Below, piece by piece: positions 1 through 12,140 of a stretch of DNA of 64,000 nucleotides. The DNA lies in assembly GCA_907163345.1 (NCBI GenBank), contig CAJQUN010000465.1, positions 124,001 to 188,000 of the forward strand, in the 5' to 3' direction. The position numbers were made by a program, and so were the translations under genes. Numbering within the stretch: position 1 is the first letter of the stretch; every line of letters begins with the position of its first letter. The stretch is from Haberlea rhodopensis. Lineage: Eukaryota; Streptophyta; Magnoliopsida; Lamiales; Gesneriaceae. The notes beneath the pieces are model-generated. The model was not told the origin of the DNA. It made no database searches and saw only the letters and a program-made list of their open reading frames with translations.

Positions 1-1867
1 TATAGGGATATCCAGACGGATGACATCAACAAGGTGCCACCAATCCCTGTCTCAACAAATCATATCAATCAAAGGGGACCACGATTCCCTATGCCTATCG
101 GGCCATGTAATGCCAACATAGTATCGCAGTACCAATCCCCAATGTTCGATATCAGAATCCAAGAAATATCAGGGTATTCAAGGATATAGCTCAACGTGTA
201 TGTCATGCATCGATGTATGTATAAAAATGATGTGTGTTAACAAAATATTTATTTTCATACACCGATGTTCCAATCATGCATGCTATGAATGCCACATAAT
301 TTAAATAAAATCACGTAGCCACATAATCTCACGTAAGTCACAGACGTCAACAAATCATATATCAAATGATACAGATACCTGTCGTATGTTACCCGATCGC
401 AACATACCTTATATGTCATCATTTTCCTCACCGTCTTCCTTCGAGCAATATAATGTGATGCAGCCTTCGATCTAAATATAATCATTAAGTACACTATTCA
501 ACCATATTTTCCTTATATAGACTGATTATTTCAAAACTCAAAACAATGCAATAATAACATAAATCCTATTCTGCTTCCATATTCAAAGCAAGGGAATATT
601 TATTTCATTAATTGAAATCTTTTATAGTGCCTTTTCTTTATTAAACCAAGACACTCATATCTCCTTACTCGATGTATTATTCAACTAACAATCCCATTTA
701 CTATTGAAAAATTAAATTTATTTACTAACTTTTGTTCCGATACCATCTTTCCTTCCAATGTTTAAGTATCTGGTCTCAATTTGAGTGTTACCAGAAGAAA
801 AGATTTAATTCTAATGTCCACTAAATATGGTTATTTCACAAGTGAACCAAAATACATCTTCGTAATTACGTATGTAAATTTATTAACAGAAAATAATCAA
901 TCTGAATTACAAGGTGGAAAAGTAGGGAAAACTTACAGCAATTAATCACAAACACAAAGCTTCAGACTTCGAATATGTGAAGAAAAGTAGAAGCGACTTT
1001 CCGTTTCTCCTATTTCGAATTCAGTGTCTGAGCATAAGCTTAATGGTGTAACTCACAAATGTTAAACGTTATCAAGGTCTCGTTGCAGTACATATTAACG
1101 AAAAGGTCATTGGATCTGTTTTTGGTCAAATCATATCATTTTCCCATTCTTTTTATTTTATTTTACAAAACCGACACATTAATTTGTGCAGTAAATATGA
1201 TGCACGTATAATATACCTTTCATGTACATGCGTCATGACTTAATTCAAAGGAATTGTGACACATGTTTCTTAATATTTTGGATGACCATGGATAATGATC
1301 AGCCTCTGCAAAGAAAATAACCGAGCTAATGCTTATCAATTTATCTCATTTCTTATTCCAAATAATTTGCTATCATATGTTATATATTCATCCTCAATTC
1401 TTTCGATAATTTTACTTACTTTAATTTGGGGTAACTAAATTTTAGGACAGTACAACCATATGATTACAATACAATAATCACATGATTATTGAGTGTGTGT
1501 TTTTGCACGTTTTGTTATGTGTTTTACACCCTACACCAATATATATTAATTCCCGACCAATTATGAACATCGGGGTGTCACCGGTGTACTGGTGCATGTA
1601 TATTACATATACAGTCCATACCTGACTTCGTGTCCTTCTTTGGTAATTAATTTCTAACTAATTAACAAAATAATGTACAAATTGTACTTAATTCTCATTA
1701 TCAAATATCGAGACATCACATTTACAAAATATTAAGTATGATCTCAAGTTTTATCAAAGATAATATTCCTCATGTTTATTCTCAACCATTTGATTAACAT
1801 AAAATAAATCACATAAATGTTGAGAAACTAAACCTGATTTCCGATAATACGGTACGAGGGCCTTACA
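1..1867 (-). repeat. 3' LTR (partial) of the gypsy element at 1-8190
   Basis: Matches 6324-8190 base for base with a constant offset of 6323. I see only two substitutions, near 487 and near 1727. It ends in CCTTACA at 1867, directly followed by the reverse complement of a polypurine tract. The missing left part is the portion that corresponds to 5638-6323. Small open frames here (for example 255-494) recur in both LTR copies and show no protein similarity I recognise. Confidence 0.9.
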
Positions 1868-2911
1868 TTTCTCCCCCACTTAAAATATTTCGTCCTCGAA
1901 ATATCCCAAGTGCAGATCATAAACCATTCACCAATTACAGTACATGTCAAGACTATAATTGGAAAAACATCAACTTCATAAACTCAATTCATTTAGCATT
2001 AAGCTGAATCAAAATCAATGAATAATGCATTGAATCTCGAGGGACGAGATATAAGAAATCATCTTTGCAATTTAGAACACAGAAGTAATTATTCAGTGCA
2101 GAACGTTGAATAATTAAATTCAACATCATCAGATTGAAGAATACTTATCAAGTCATGTTCGTAATTCATCAATGTTGAAGTACGAAACACATTACAAACA
2201 ATATAAAATGCTAATAATGTTAATATGAAATATTCACAAAACTCAACCTACCTTTATCATTAGAGATTTTTGAAAATGATTAGTCTGTTACCATTTTCAG
2301 AAGCATCCACACTTATTCTTATAACTAGCTTACTGAGTCTGGGCAGCTTTCCATCCTTTGAGCATCCACCGAATCTTATGGCAATGTCTTAAGGATTCGA
2401 ATAGTATATATACAACATATAGTCAAACATATACTCAACTCAAATGTCTTCTGAAATGAATACCAGAATTTCAAAATAAAACCAAACTTTGACTCAGACA
2501 TAATCGAGAAAATAAAATACTCTCGACAGTCTTTATTACGTTAAATAATATACGAAGTGTGATTGCCAGTCTACAAATACTATGTAGTCCTTGCAATCTA
2601 GAATATCCGTTTTGCATTCTACAATGTTGCAAATAAAATAAACTCTGGGTATTAAACAACTAAAATCAAGACAAATGATTTCACCAATCTTGGTCCGTTA
2701 ATGGATAAATGATACATTTAAGTATACCTACATATACATATATTACAATTCTAGAGTCTCACGGACAATCCATTGACCGTGTCATTTAAATAAAAGATAA
2801 AATCAGATATATATCCTAAAGATATTAATTCTTCGGATTCCATAATCAAAGTACGATTTCGTTGAGCATTTGACATAAGAAATCAATCATACAATAACAT
2901 CAATCAAATAT

Positions 2912-3515
2912 CTAACCTGAGATACAAACATTTACGTGTACCTTGATGATTTGAGCAACAAAAGCTAAACCATTTAGGAGATCTATCCACATGTGTTGCG
3001 TCATATAGATAGTAGATTGAGAGAATAGATATTTCAAGCTCTTGTAGTCCGAATAAAGACTGAATTTTCCCCCGTATAAACAATGGCGTCCAAATCTTTT
3101 AAGCAAAACAATTGCCGCCAATTCTAAATCATGTACAGGGTATCGAATCTCATAAGATATAAGTTGGCGAGACGTAACCCAAACCTTTTAAAAATACAGA
3201 TGTGCAAACCATTATCCTCCGGCCGGAAGGAATAATAAATGAATATGTAGTGGTTAGTCTCATTTTCAAGTTAAGAAAACTTGTGTTATACTCATCTGAC
3301 CAAATACAGTTTTTAATTTTTCCGTGTCAGCTGAGTAATAGGTTTAGCAATTTTAAACAAACTTTTCGATAAAACAACTTTAAAAATCCTGCTAAACCCA
3401 TGAACAATCGGACCTCAAGAACATTAGTAGGTCTTCGCCAGTTTAACACTGCTTTAACCTTAGTTGGAGCAACATGAATACCATGTCGAGCAATGACGTG
3501 GCACAAGAGTATCAC
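2912..3515 (-). pseudogene. Decayed gypsy reverse transcriptase/RNase H remnant
   Basis: On the minus strand, 3327-3515 reads like the end of a gypsy reverse transcriptase: a segment resembling GIxVxPxKVxAVLNWxRP, followed by a RxFxGLAGF block. About 200 bp further on, 2912-3121 reads like the RNase H part with a YGGKFSLYSDYKSLKYLFSQ segment. The two pieces are in different open fragments and the catalytic cores are not intact. It cannot give a working polymerase. Gag was not recognisable in 3516-5622. Confidence 0.75.
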
Positions 3516-5622
3516 TTTGTTCAGCCAAAATTTTCATTTGGATAGTTTGGCATATCTCATCACTTCTTCATAGGAAGCTGAAATATAATTTCAGATATCC
3601 TACAAGTACCAGTTTCTTATAACATGATTCAAAGGTTACCATTCAGTGCAATCCAACTGCAGATTGGACAGCTGATTAGACACATTTCGTACATAGAATC
3701 TGAAATATTAACTTTCAGTGTTTCAACACATCATATTTTCATCTCGGAATAACCAAGAGATCATTAATAGAAACAATCACAATCAAATCAAAGATTTTTT
3801 TTTTTTAAACACTTGACTCATCGAGTCCATAAAAATATTGAAAATTAGAAGACTCGTATGGCTTAACCATATATCGAGCTTATAAGATAGTTATCGGCAC
3901 ATCTTGGCTTTGGATTGACACCTGATACTACTCAGAGTGCAGATCCATTAGCATACGTAAAGAACTGCAATTCATAGTCATACAAAATCTCATACTAATT
4001 TCGACTCATTCAAGTCGAATCATTTTATACACATAAAAATCTTTGAAATAGTCATGATTCCCAAATTGAAATTCTTACTCATCTCTCTCGAAATATATGC
4101 AGGAATCTTTCCCAAAAACCTTACCACAAATGCATGGAGTCTATGCCGAGGTAATAATCGGGTCCATGCAAATTCTATCCAAATCCATAGCAAAGAAAAT
4201 CAGCATTCCTTGAACACGACATCCATACACATACGTGCATAGGTCCATGTCATTTTCGAGTATAAAATAAATAAAATTTGCTAAAATATTGGGTCCATGC
4301 CACATCCGGGCATGTCTATGTCAACAAAAATTTAATCAACGATGTTACCATTGATTTAATTCTTTGCCGAGAGTCCAGATCACGTCGGTACAGATATACA
4401 TTCGTTCTGTAATAAGTACGTGTCACACATCTGTGCTGCATCTGTTTTACAACCAATTACTCATAATTTACCTTTTAGTAATCGAATTATGAAATCGCAC
4501 AAACATAAAGGAATTTCAGCTTGGACAACCAGGCTATAAAATTCCACACACATATTAAGCGAAGAAAATCGAACTACATCATGAAAGTGATCATCCGTAG
4601 TTTCGATCATTCACCTGATAATCAAATTATTATCCAAACAACAATAACATATCATAAGGATAAGGAATAGACTTTCCTTAAAAACAATTAGTACTCAACC
4701 AGATATCATTTGATCAGAGAAAATAACCTCCCCCACTTAAAAAATAAAGTGGGTGGATAAAACAAATTACCAACACCAATTTTGCCATTTTGCTCTCCTT
4801 ATGATATCTCCGTAGCTGATAGGGAAGCATTTGATAACTTGTGCATACCCAGCTCTAGACTTATCACGTATAGGAGACAAATTAAGACAAAACAATCAAT
4901 GCACATTTTGCAACAGATAACTTGTTGCAATTCATTATTCACTTTCATTAGAAATACATGAAAAATTATTTGAATGATAAAATCCCCAAGAACAAAATTC
5001 AAAATCTAATCGCACATAGTCGTATCTTCAAAACATATAACGATGTTTTATACGACATGTTCATTACTTTACTATTTGTAACAATGTTAAACACATCTGT
5101 CATCTTATCAAAGCAACGTCTCACCCTTTCCAGCATTCTCAGTGCCAAAAATGTAGGTGGCTCAAACAACACCAAGGACATTACATCACAGCAAATCTAT
5201 CGTTCGACATTGCTACTTCCAATAGGTTTAGGAGCAATTACATTGCTCTAACCACATCCATGTACATCCAAGTTATATAGAATGAATACCATAAACGATA
5301 CCCATACTATACATTAAATTAGTCAAACAAAGTCAAAAAATCATTCAGCATTTCATTGATAGTAGGTCTCAGATTACACTCTTTCCCTACCTCATACTGC
5401 CACATATAACAGTTTATTCACAATCGTATAGTATTAATATCGTGAGCGATATCACTACTACACGAAATCAACATATTCACATATCAATCTCATGTAACAT
5501 CATACCAAGGCAAGCCAAGCCAAATAAGAGCAAATAAGTCAAATAATTCAAACACAAGCGCACACATTGATTTGTGCCTATTCAAGTGTACACAAGACTC
5601 AAAATTGAGCATTCCCAGTTAT

Positions 5623-5634
5623 GCTCTGATACCA
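5623..5634 (-). promoter_or_regulatory. Primer-binding site (initiator tRNA-Met)
   Basis: Reverse complement reads TGGTATCAGAGC, the usual plant retrotransposon primer site for tRNA-iMet. It lies three bases from the LTR edge at 5638 and fixes the orientation of the element as minus. Confidence 0.9.
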
Positions 5635-5637
5635 TAC

Positions 5638-8190
5638 TGTGAGGGCCCAATCCTAATAATGTGATTAATTATCACACAATGATAATTATAGCGTAAACAG
5701 CGGAAGATTTGTTTAACATTTATTAACATGTGGCCCTAAAAATTTCAGCATGACCTCATCGCACGAGGAACATACCATCAACACAAATCAACATATACTG
5801 AAAATATATAAATACCACCAGTTTCATATCCATCAACATAAACCAGCATACGTAAATCAAACTAGGCTAACATAAATTAAATATACATAGACTCATAACA
5901 CTACATGGATACATCCCTGGTACAAAGACTACTGGGATAAACAAGAGTAAAACCTCAAGTGTGACTCCCACCAGACATGTCCTCTCTGGCGACCTGGTCT
6001 CCTGTACCACCTGCCATTGTCCACACACAAAGACAACAACAGCCCCCCTTGGGGGTGAGCAAAAGCCCAATATGGAACTATCATGGAATATACAACATGT
6101 ATCTATAAAATGTGATATATGATGCAATGCAATGCAATGCGATGCATGCCATGTCATGTCATGTCGGTATCATATCGTATACCCATCCACTGGGTATATC
6201 TGAATCAATAAACGAAAGTCCAACCATATCAGAATAGCTCGAGCCTGTCAAGCCTATAGGGTATCCAGACGGATGGACGTCGGCAAAGCGCCACCAACCC
6301 CAGGTCCTGACATCACATAATCATATAGGGATATCCAGACGGATGACATCAACAAGGTGCCACCAATCCCTGTCTCAACAAATCATATCAATCAAAGGGG
6401 ACCACGATTCCCTATGCCTATCGGGCCATGTAATGCCAACATAGTATCGCAGTACCAATCCCCAATGTTCGATATCAGAATCCAAGAAATATCAGGGTAT
6501 TCAAGGATATAGCTCAACGTGTATGTCATGCATCGATGTATGTATAAAAATGATGTGTGTTAACAAAATATTTATTTTCATACACCGATGTTCCAATCAT
6601 GCATGCTATGAATGCCACATAATTTAAATAAAATCACGTAGCCACATAATCTCACGTAAGTCACAGACGTCAACAAATCATATATCAAATGATACAGATA
6701 CCTGTCGTATGTTACCCGATCGCAACATACCTTATATGTCATCATTTTCCTCACCGTCTTCCTTCGAGCAATATAATGTGATGCAGCCTTCGATCTAAAT
6801 ATAATCATTAATTACACTATTCAACCATATTTTCCTTATATAGACTGATTATTTCAAAACTCAAAACAATGCAATAATAACATAAATCCTATTCTGCTTC
6901 CATATTCAAAGCAAGGGAATATTTATTTCATTAATTGAAATCTTTTATAGTGCCTTTTCTTTATTAAACCAAGACACTCATATCTCCTTACTCGATGTAT
7001 TATTCAACTAACAATCCCATTTACTATTGAAAAATTAAATTTATTTACTAACTTTTGTTCCGATACCATCTTTCCTTCCAATGTTTAAGTATCTGGTCTC
7101 AATTTGAGTGTTACCAGAAGAAAAGATTTAATTCTAATGTCCACTAAATATGGTTATTTCACAAGTGAACCAAAATACATCTTCGTAATTACGTATGTAA
7201 ATTTATTAACAGAAAATAATCAATCTGAATTACAAGGTGGAAAAGTAGGGAAAACTTACAGCAATTAATCACAAACACAAAGCTTCAGACTTCGAATATG
7301 TGAAGAAAAGTAGAAGCGACTTTCCGTTTCTCCTATTTCGAATTCAGTGTCTGAGCATAAGCTTAATGGTGTAACTCACAAATGTTAAACGTTATCAAGG
7401 TCTCGTTGCAGTACATATTAACGAAAAGGTCATTGGATCTGTTTTTGGTCAAATCATATCATTTTCCCATTCTTTTTATTTTATTTTACAAAACCGACAC
7501 ATTAATTTGTGCAGTAAATATGATGCACGTATAATATACCTTTCATGTACATGCGTCATGACTTAATTCAAAGGAATTGTGACACATGTTTCTTAATATT
7601 TTGGATGACCATGGATAATGATCAGCCTCTGCAAAGAAAATAACCGAGCTAATGCTTATCAATTTATCTCATTTCTTATTCCAAATAATTTGCTATCATA
7701 TGTTATATATTCATCCTCAATTCTTTCGATAATTTTACTTACTTTAATTTGGGGTAACTAAATTTTAGGACAGTACAACCATATGATTACAATACAATAA
7801 TCACATGATTATTGAGTGTGTGTTTTTGCACGTTTTGTTATGTGTTTTACACCCTACACCAATATATATTAATTCCCGACCAATTATGAACATCGGGGTG
7901 TCACCGGTGTACTGGTGCATGTATATTACATATACAGTCCATACCTGACTTCGTGTCCTTCTTTGGTAATTAATTTCTAACTAATTAACAAAATAATGTA
8001 CAAATTGTACTTAATTCTCATTATCAAATATCGAGACATCACATTTACAAAATGTTAAGTATGATCTCAAGTTTTATCAAAGATAATATTCCTCATGTTT
8101 ATTCTCAACCATTTGATTAACATAAAATAAATCACATAAATGTTGAGAAACTAAACCTGATTTCCGATAATACGGTACGAGGGCCTTACA
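5638..8190 (-). repeat. 5' LTR of the gypsy element at 1-8190
   Basis: Complete LTR of 2553 bp with TG/CA ends. A C-run/G-run hairpin at about 6041-6060 (AGCCCCCC-TT-GGGGGTGAGC) matches a motif in several other LTR families of the window. No long open frame is credible. Confidence 0.9.
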
Positions 8191-9067
8191 AAGCAAGAGA
8201 AGGAGCGAGGATCTACAACCGGAGTCGACGCTGGGAGTTTATTCTTACTTTTAAACTTTAGTTTTGTTTTGTTTTGATTTTATCATGCTTGGATTGTTGC
8301 AAGACATGTTTGAGTATTGGTATTTATTTATGAGTATGAACTAAGTTTATTTATCGAGGCTAGGCGAATCCTTTGTTATGAACCTTCGATTTGATGATTT
8401 AATGATTGAATTCTTATAGTTCTTTGCGTATGTTTTATGTTCTTCATGCTTTTAGAGGATTGATCACCTTTGAATGATGTTAGTATCGTAATTGAGATCG
8501 AGAGATGCTTTTGTGATAATGAATTAATAACTCATACCATGGATTTCAGATCGAGATCGAGAGATGACGTCAAATACATGCGTGATAGCCATAGATATCT
8601 AGTAATTGAAAGCTAGGAGTTTTCATGGATCTTATGCAACATTGAATTGTTAAATAAGGGAACGAGAGTTACTTACTGCAATTCGGTGTTAGGTTTAATA
8701 TAGCTCTAGAGAGTGTATTAGATAAATTGGGAGAACTCGTCACCTTAGAAATATTTGAATATTCAATCGAGAATTGTAGGGAATTGCATTGGTGAGCCAA
8801 AGTCTCGATAATCTTCTCTAGTGGATTTTTCTCGTTTACTTTTATTGACTTGGTTGGATTAGTAGTTTATATTAATTAATTAGTTGTTAATTATAAATTA
8901 ATTATCGTAGGTTAAATATAGTTAAAAGACATCTTATTTGGTACTTGCTTTTTAGTCCCCGTGGGTTCGACAATCTGTATCTTCCTATCTATACTAAAAC
9001 TTGACACCGTGCACTTGCGGTCTAAAATCTCTAGATTGGAATTAATTGTTTAAAATAAAAGCGATCA
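8191..9067 (+). repeat. LTR 3' portion, Tat/Athila-like family (left part lost to insertion)
   Basis: Aligns along its whole length to 20325-21141 of the complete solo LTR at 19465-21141, including repeated GAGATCGAGAGAT motifs and the block GTGCACTTGCGG near the end. It ends in GCGATCA at 9067, as the related copy ends at 21141. The left part was separated by the gypsy insertion and lies outside the window. The Tat/Athila assignment rests only on the conserved U5-like block and is tentative. Confidence 0.75.
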
Positions 9068-9367
9068 GCAGTCCTCAGCAAAGAAGTAGATGTCTATATG
9101 AATCAGACATGTAAATATATCTATCAGATTTTTCTTCAATAAAATCAGAGTTTTTCAGTCACTTATCTAAGTCTTATTCATTTATTTTGAATAGTTCATT
9201 TATTTTGAACAAAATGACTTAATCGATCCGAACTACAACTTACAGTGTTCATTTATTTTGAAGGAGAAGACTCAATTGACCTGCACGATTACTCTTCAGA
9301 ATTTTTTTATAAGACTGAATAAGAAGACATAGTAGCTAGGTTTTGTCATCATCAAAAAGGGGGAATT
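9068..9367 (+). mobile_element. 3' end of the internal region of a SIRE-like Ty1/copia element
   Basis: AT-rich noncoding sequence ending in a polypurine tract (AAAAAGGGGGAATT, about 9353-9366) next to an LTR start at 9368. The phrase TCATCATCAAAAAGGGGG is typical of SIRE/Maximus copia elements. A 14-bp motif, TCATTTATTTTGAA, occurs three times between about 9178 and 9265. The coding part would lie left of the window. Confidence 0.7.
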
Positions 9368-9805
9368 TGTTATTTCCGAATTTTAAAGATGACAAAACAG
9401 ATCAGACCGATCAAGCCGTAAAACCATGTCAAAGCAGATCACACCGATATGGTCTATCGCAAACTCAGAACGGATCGATGCAAACCAGTCCGACCAGATC
9501 GAAGCACGAGATCAGCTCAATAAAGATCAGATCAGAGCAGACAAGGTTGGATAAACTTCGTTCTTCAGTCTGAATCATTAACGGCTATTTATTGAAGCAT
9601 TTAATGATGCAATTAATGATGAAAAAGACCAAGGACTAAAGATTACCTTAAAAGGTAAGAAGACAAAGGAGAGCCTACCTGACAGACGCCAAAAGCACAG
9701 ACCAGAAGGGAAAGTGCCTAAAAGAATAAGACTTAAGCTTGTTCAGAGATTGAACAGAGTCAAGAGTTGCACAGAAAAGGAAATAATGTCGTTGGTATAA
9801 ACGAC

Positions 9806-9814
9806 TATATAAGG
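9806..9814 (+). promoter_or_regulatory. Putative TATA box of the SIRE-like LTR
   Basis: TATATAAGG lies about 440 bp into the LTR, where the U3 promoter of a copia LTR is expected. Motif evidence only. Confidence 0.5.
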
Positions 9815-10514
9815 ATGCAACTAGAGAGCTCAAAGTGGTGGACTAATCAATCAAGAAACGAAAAGAAAACAAAACAGCACAAGCTTACAAGTCCAGATAT
9901 TCTTGAGCAGAACTGCTATTAAAAAATATTCATCTCACAAGTCTGCTCAAAGCTTTCATAAGCACAGCATATTGTAATATTTGATCGTCATAGGATCATT
10001 GTGTGCATAGATAAAATCAGTCTGTCCTTTTGTATTTATACTAAGATAGAGGAGTGAGATTCAATTGTAACTGTCAGACAGTCTGTGTTTGAACAGATCG
10101 AGAGACTAGGAGTTTCAGTCTGGTAGTGGGATAAATCCAGCTGAATCGGGGTTGTACAAGTGGTTGTATTACTCAAAGTCTTCAAGTGAATCCTTCCTTA
10201 ATTGGAAGAAGGGGAGACATAGAAGGATTACTCCACCTTCGAACTTCCAGAAACATATCCTGTCTATTCTCATTCTGTACTGAGTTACACTCATTAAGCC
10301 ATCAAGACGCTTGATAGGCTTAGATTTTAAGTGTTTTTAACTGTAATTTCTTCCCATTTTCCGTACTTTTTCCTGGATGATATTATACTTTTTGGTATTT
10401 ATTCGTTTGTTTCAGGAAATTAGATCGGAAGTAGAAGAAATGAGCTAATATGAGGATAACGGGCGAAATCGAGGCGAGAAAGAGTTGAAATTGAGGAAGT
10501 GAGATTTTCGGAAT

Positions 10515-10759
10515 CTCGATCGATCGAGATTATGTCTCGATCTCGAGCCAGACAGTGCGCTGAGAAGAAAAGAATTTCAAGTCTCGATCGATTGGTGGAA
10601 AATCTCGATCGATCGAGCGAGGCAGTAACTTCAGAGCTGATTTTTTCAAAGTCTCGATCAATCGGTAGAAAATCTCGATCGATCGAGCGAGACAGTGAGT
10701 TTCAAAGGCTGACATGAACAGTGCACCGATCGATCGGACGCAAATCTCGATCGATCGAG
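10515..10759. repeat. CGATCGATCG palindrome cluster 1
   Basis: Five perfect CGATCGATCG cores and three degenerate ones, mostly as CTCGATCGATCGAG. Centre-to-centre spacings in order are 21, 47, 21, 49, 21, 51, 21 bp: pairs two helical turns apart, repeated about every 70 bp. Lies 50-300 bp upstream of the putative TATA box at 10810. Confidence 0.9.
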
Positions 10760-10809
10760 ACGCAAATCCGGGAAAATCTTATCTTCCATTTTTGAAATGA
10801 TTTTTGAGG

Positions 10810-10818
10810 TATAAAAGG
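10810..10818 (+). promoter_or_regulatory. Putative TATA box of the solo LTR
   Basis: TATAAAAGG, just downstream of the palindrome cluster. Its position inside the LTR fits a U3 promoter. Motif evidence only. Confidence 0.5.
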
Positions 10819-12048
10819 ATAAATCACTTCCAAATCAAGGATAGACCATACCAGACGTGAATTAGGTCGAGGAGAAGCTGCCCTAGCCGCCGCCTAACGC
10901 CGCCAAAGGAGATTCAATCTCCGTTCTTCGTCCAAAGTTGAGCCAATCCATTCCGGAGTGCAAGGAAGGAACAAGAGAAGAAATCACGGTGCAACGCACG
11001 GATTCATCCACCGTTTATCGTATTTCTAAACTTTAATTTATTTGATTTTCAATTTCATTTGATGTTTTTGAGGTCGAGAGACAATTAAACTCTTATGTAT
11101 TTGATTTGAATTAAATCTAGTTTATTTTATTCGAGTTTTAGTTTCGTTGTGTTTGATTATTGATTCAATTGTGTTTGAGCGCATTGATTGTTATTGTTCA
11201 TAAATTAATTGTTTGTGTAGATCAAAGACTAGCTAGCTTTGATTGAATTTGAGAGTTATAACCGAGATCGAGAGATAACGTTTCAACACGCTCCATTAAT
11301 TTATGATGTATGTTACGATTGAGATCGAGAGATGAGATCGCATACGTGAGAACTTGGATTCGAGAGATTTAGAGTTATAAGGTTTTGACGATTTATGCAA
11401 TATTGAATTAGTAAATAGGTGCACGAGAGTGACTTATTCTAATTTAGTGTTAGTTTCTTTACAAGCTCGAGAGAGTGTATCGAATAATAGCGAAAACCTT
11501 TCACCTTTAGAATCAATTGGTTGATAATTTGATAATTCAGTTGAATCATTAAAGATAACATAATTGAACGACGAACTTGGTAATTTTCTCGAGTGACTTG
11601 CCTTCGCATATCCGGAAACATTCATCTTATTGTTTCTTGTTTATTTTTCAGTCTTTAGTTTAAATTAGCATTAGTTAATCACCTTTGTTAATCGTAGGCT
11701 AAATATAATTTTATTAATCTTATTTGGTACTTATACGTTAGTCCCTATGGATTCGACATCCCGTACTTAATTTTCACTATACTAAAACTTGACAACCGTG
11801 CACTTGCGGTAGAATCGCTTCACACTGTTCTTTGAAATATATCTTTTGTTTAAAAATAAAGCGGTCAACGCTCTTACTAGTCAAGAACAGACAGTTCCGC
11901 ACTCTTTTATTCAGTGGTCTGTTCAGCTCAGAAGTTGATTAAGAAATAGATTTCACTCACTAACCTGAGAGAAATCAATAAGGATTATTTTTAAAGGAGT
12001 GTTCATTCACCCCCCCCCCCTTCTAAACACACCGGACCGATCCTAACA

Positions 12049-12140
12049 AAGGTATCGCTACTCGAAAATATTTACCCCTATTACTTGATGCGGTACACTC
12101 ACCGGTACAATGCATCCAATAGTCCATTGAGCAAACCTGC
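12049..12140 (-). mobile_element. Fragment of LARD internal region
   Basis: Recognisably the same sequence as about 58465-58560 inside the LARD at 53703-62646, including CACCGGTACAATGCATC and GAGCAAACCTGCT. It shows that the SIRE-like copia and the gypsy copy at 12141 both jumped into a minus-strand LARD whose 5' LTR remnant is probably 16428-18321. Confidence 0.65.

Larger units (their letters stand above)
1..8190 (-). mobile_element. Ty3/gypsy LTR retrotransposon, non-autonomous, left end outside window
   Basis: Two near-identical blocks (1-1867 and 5638-8190) have LTR ends, TGTGAGGGCCC on one side and GGGCCTTACA on the other. Between them is a 3.8-kb internal region. Read on the minus strand, the order is 5' LTR (5638-8190), initiator tRNA-Met primer site (5623-5634), decayed gag/pol, polypurine tract (about 1868-1882), 3' LTR (1-1867, cut by the window edge). 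Short reverse transcriptase and RNase H remnants identify it as gypsy. It interrupts a Tat-like LTR: 8191 continues sequence that is uninterrupted in the related copy at 20325. The expected TSD is aagca, but its left partner is outside the window. The internal region is too short and too broken to encode its own proteins. Confidence 0.9.
10312..11867 (+). mobile_element. Solo LTR, Tat/Athila-like family, TSD acgct
   Basis: TGATAGG...GCGGTCA termini flanked by perfect 5-bp duplications acgct (10307-10311 and 11868-11872). There is no internal region, primer site or polypurine tract, so it is a solo LTR of 1556 bp. It shares the CGAGATCGAGAGAT motifs, the 'TTCAGGAA' start region and the GTGCACTTGCGG block with 8191-9067 and 19465-21141. 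A palindrome cluster lies upstream of a TATAAAAGG motif. The small open frames on both strands (10499-10717, 10530-10715, 11434-11625) come from repeats and are not genes. Confidence 0.9.
9368..12048 (+). repeat. 3' LTR of a SIRE-like copia element, interrupted by a solo LTR
   Basis: Begins TGTTATTTCCG directly after the polypurine tract and ends ...CCTAACA at 12048 after a long C-run (about 12010-12020), as in SIRE-type LTRs. Subtracting the solo LTR at 10312-11867 and one TSD leaves about 1.12 kb. No primer site follows, so this is the 3' LTR. The bases after 12048 belong to the LARD into which it jumped. Confidence 0.75.

Noticed and set aside
255..494. 79-residue open frame repeated at 6578-6808.
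   Set aside because: Repeated because it lies in both LTRs of one element; no recognisable motif and poor coding character.
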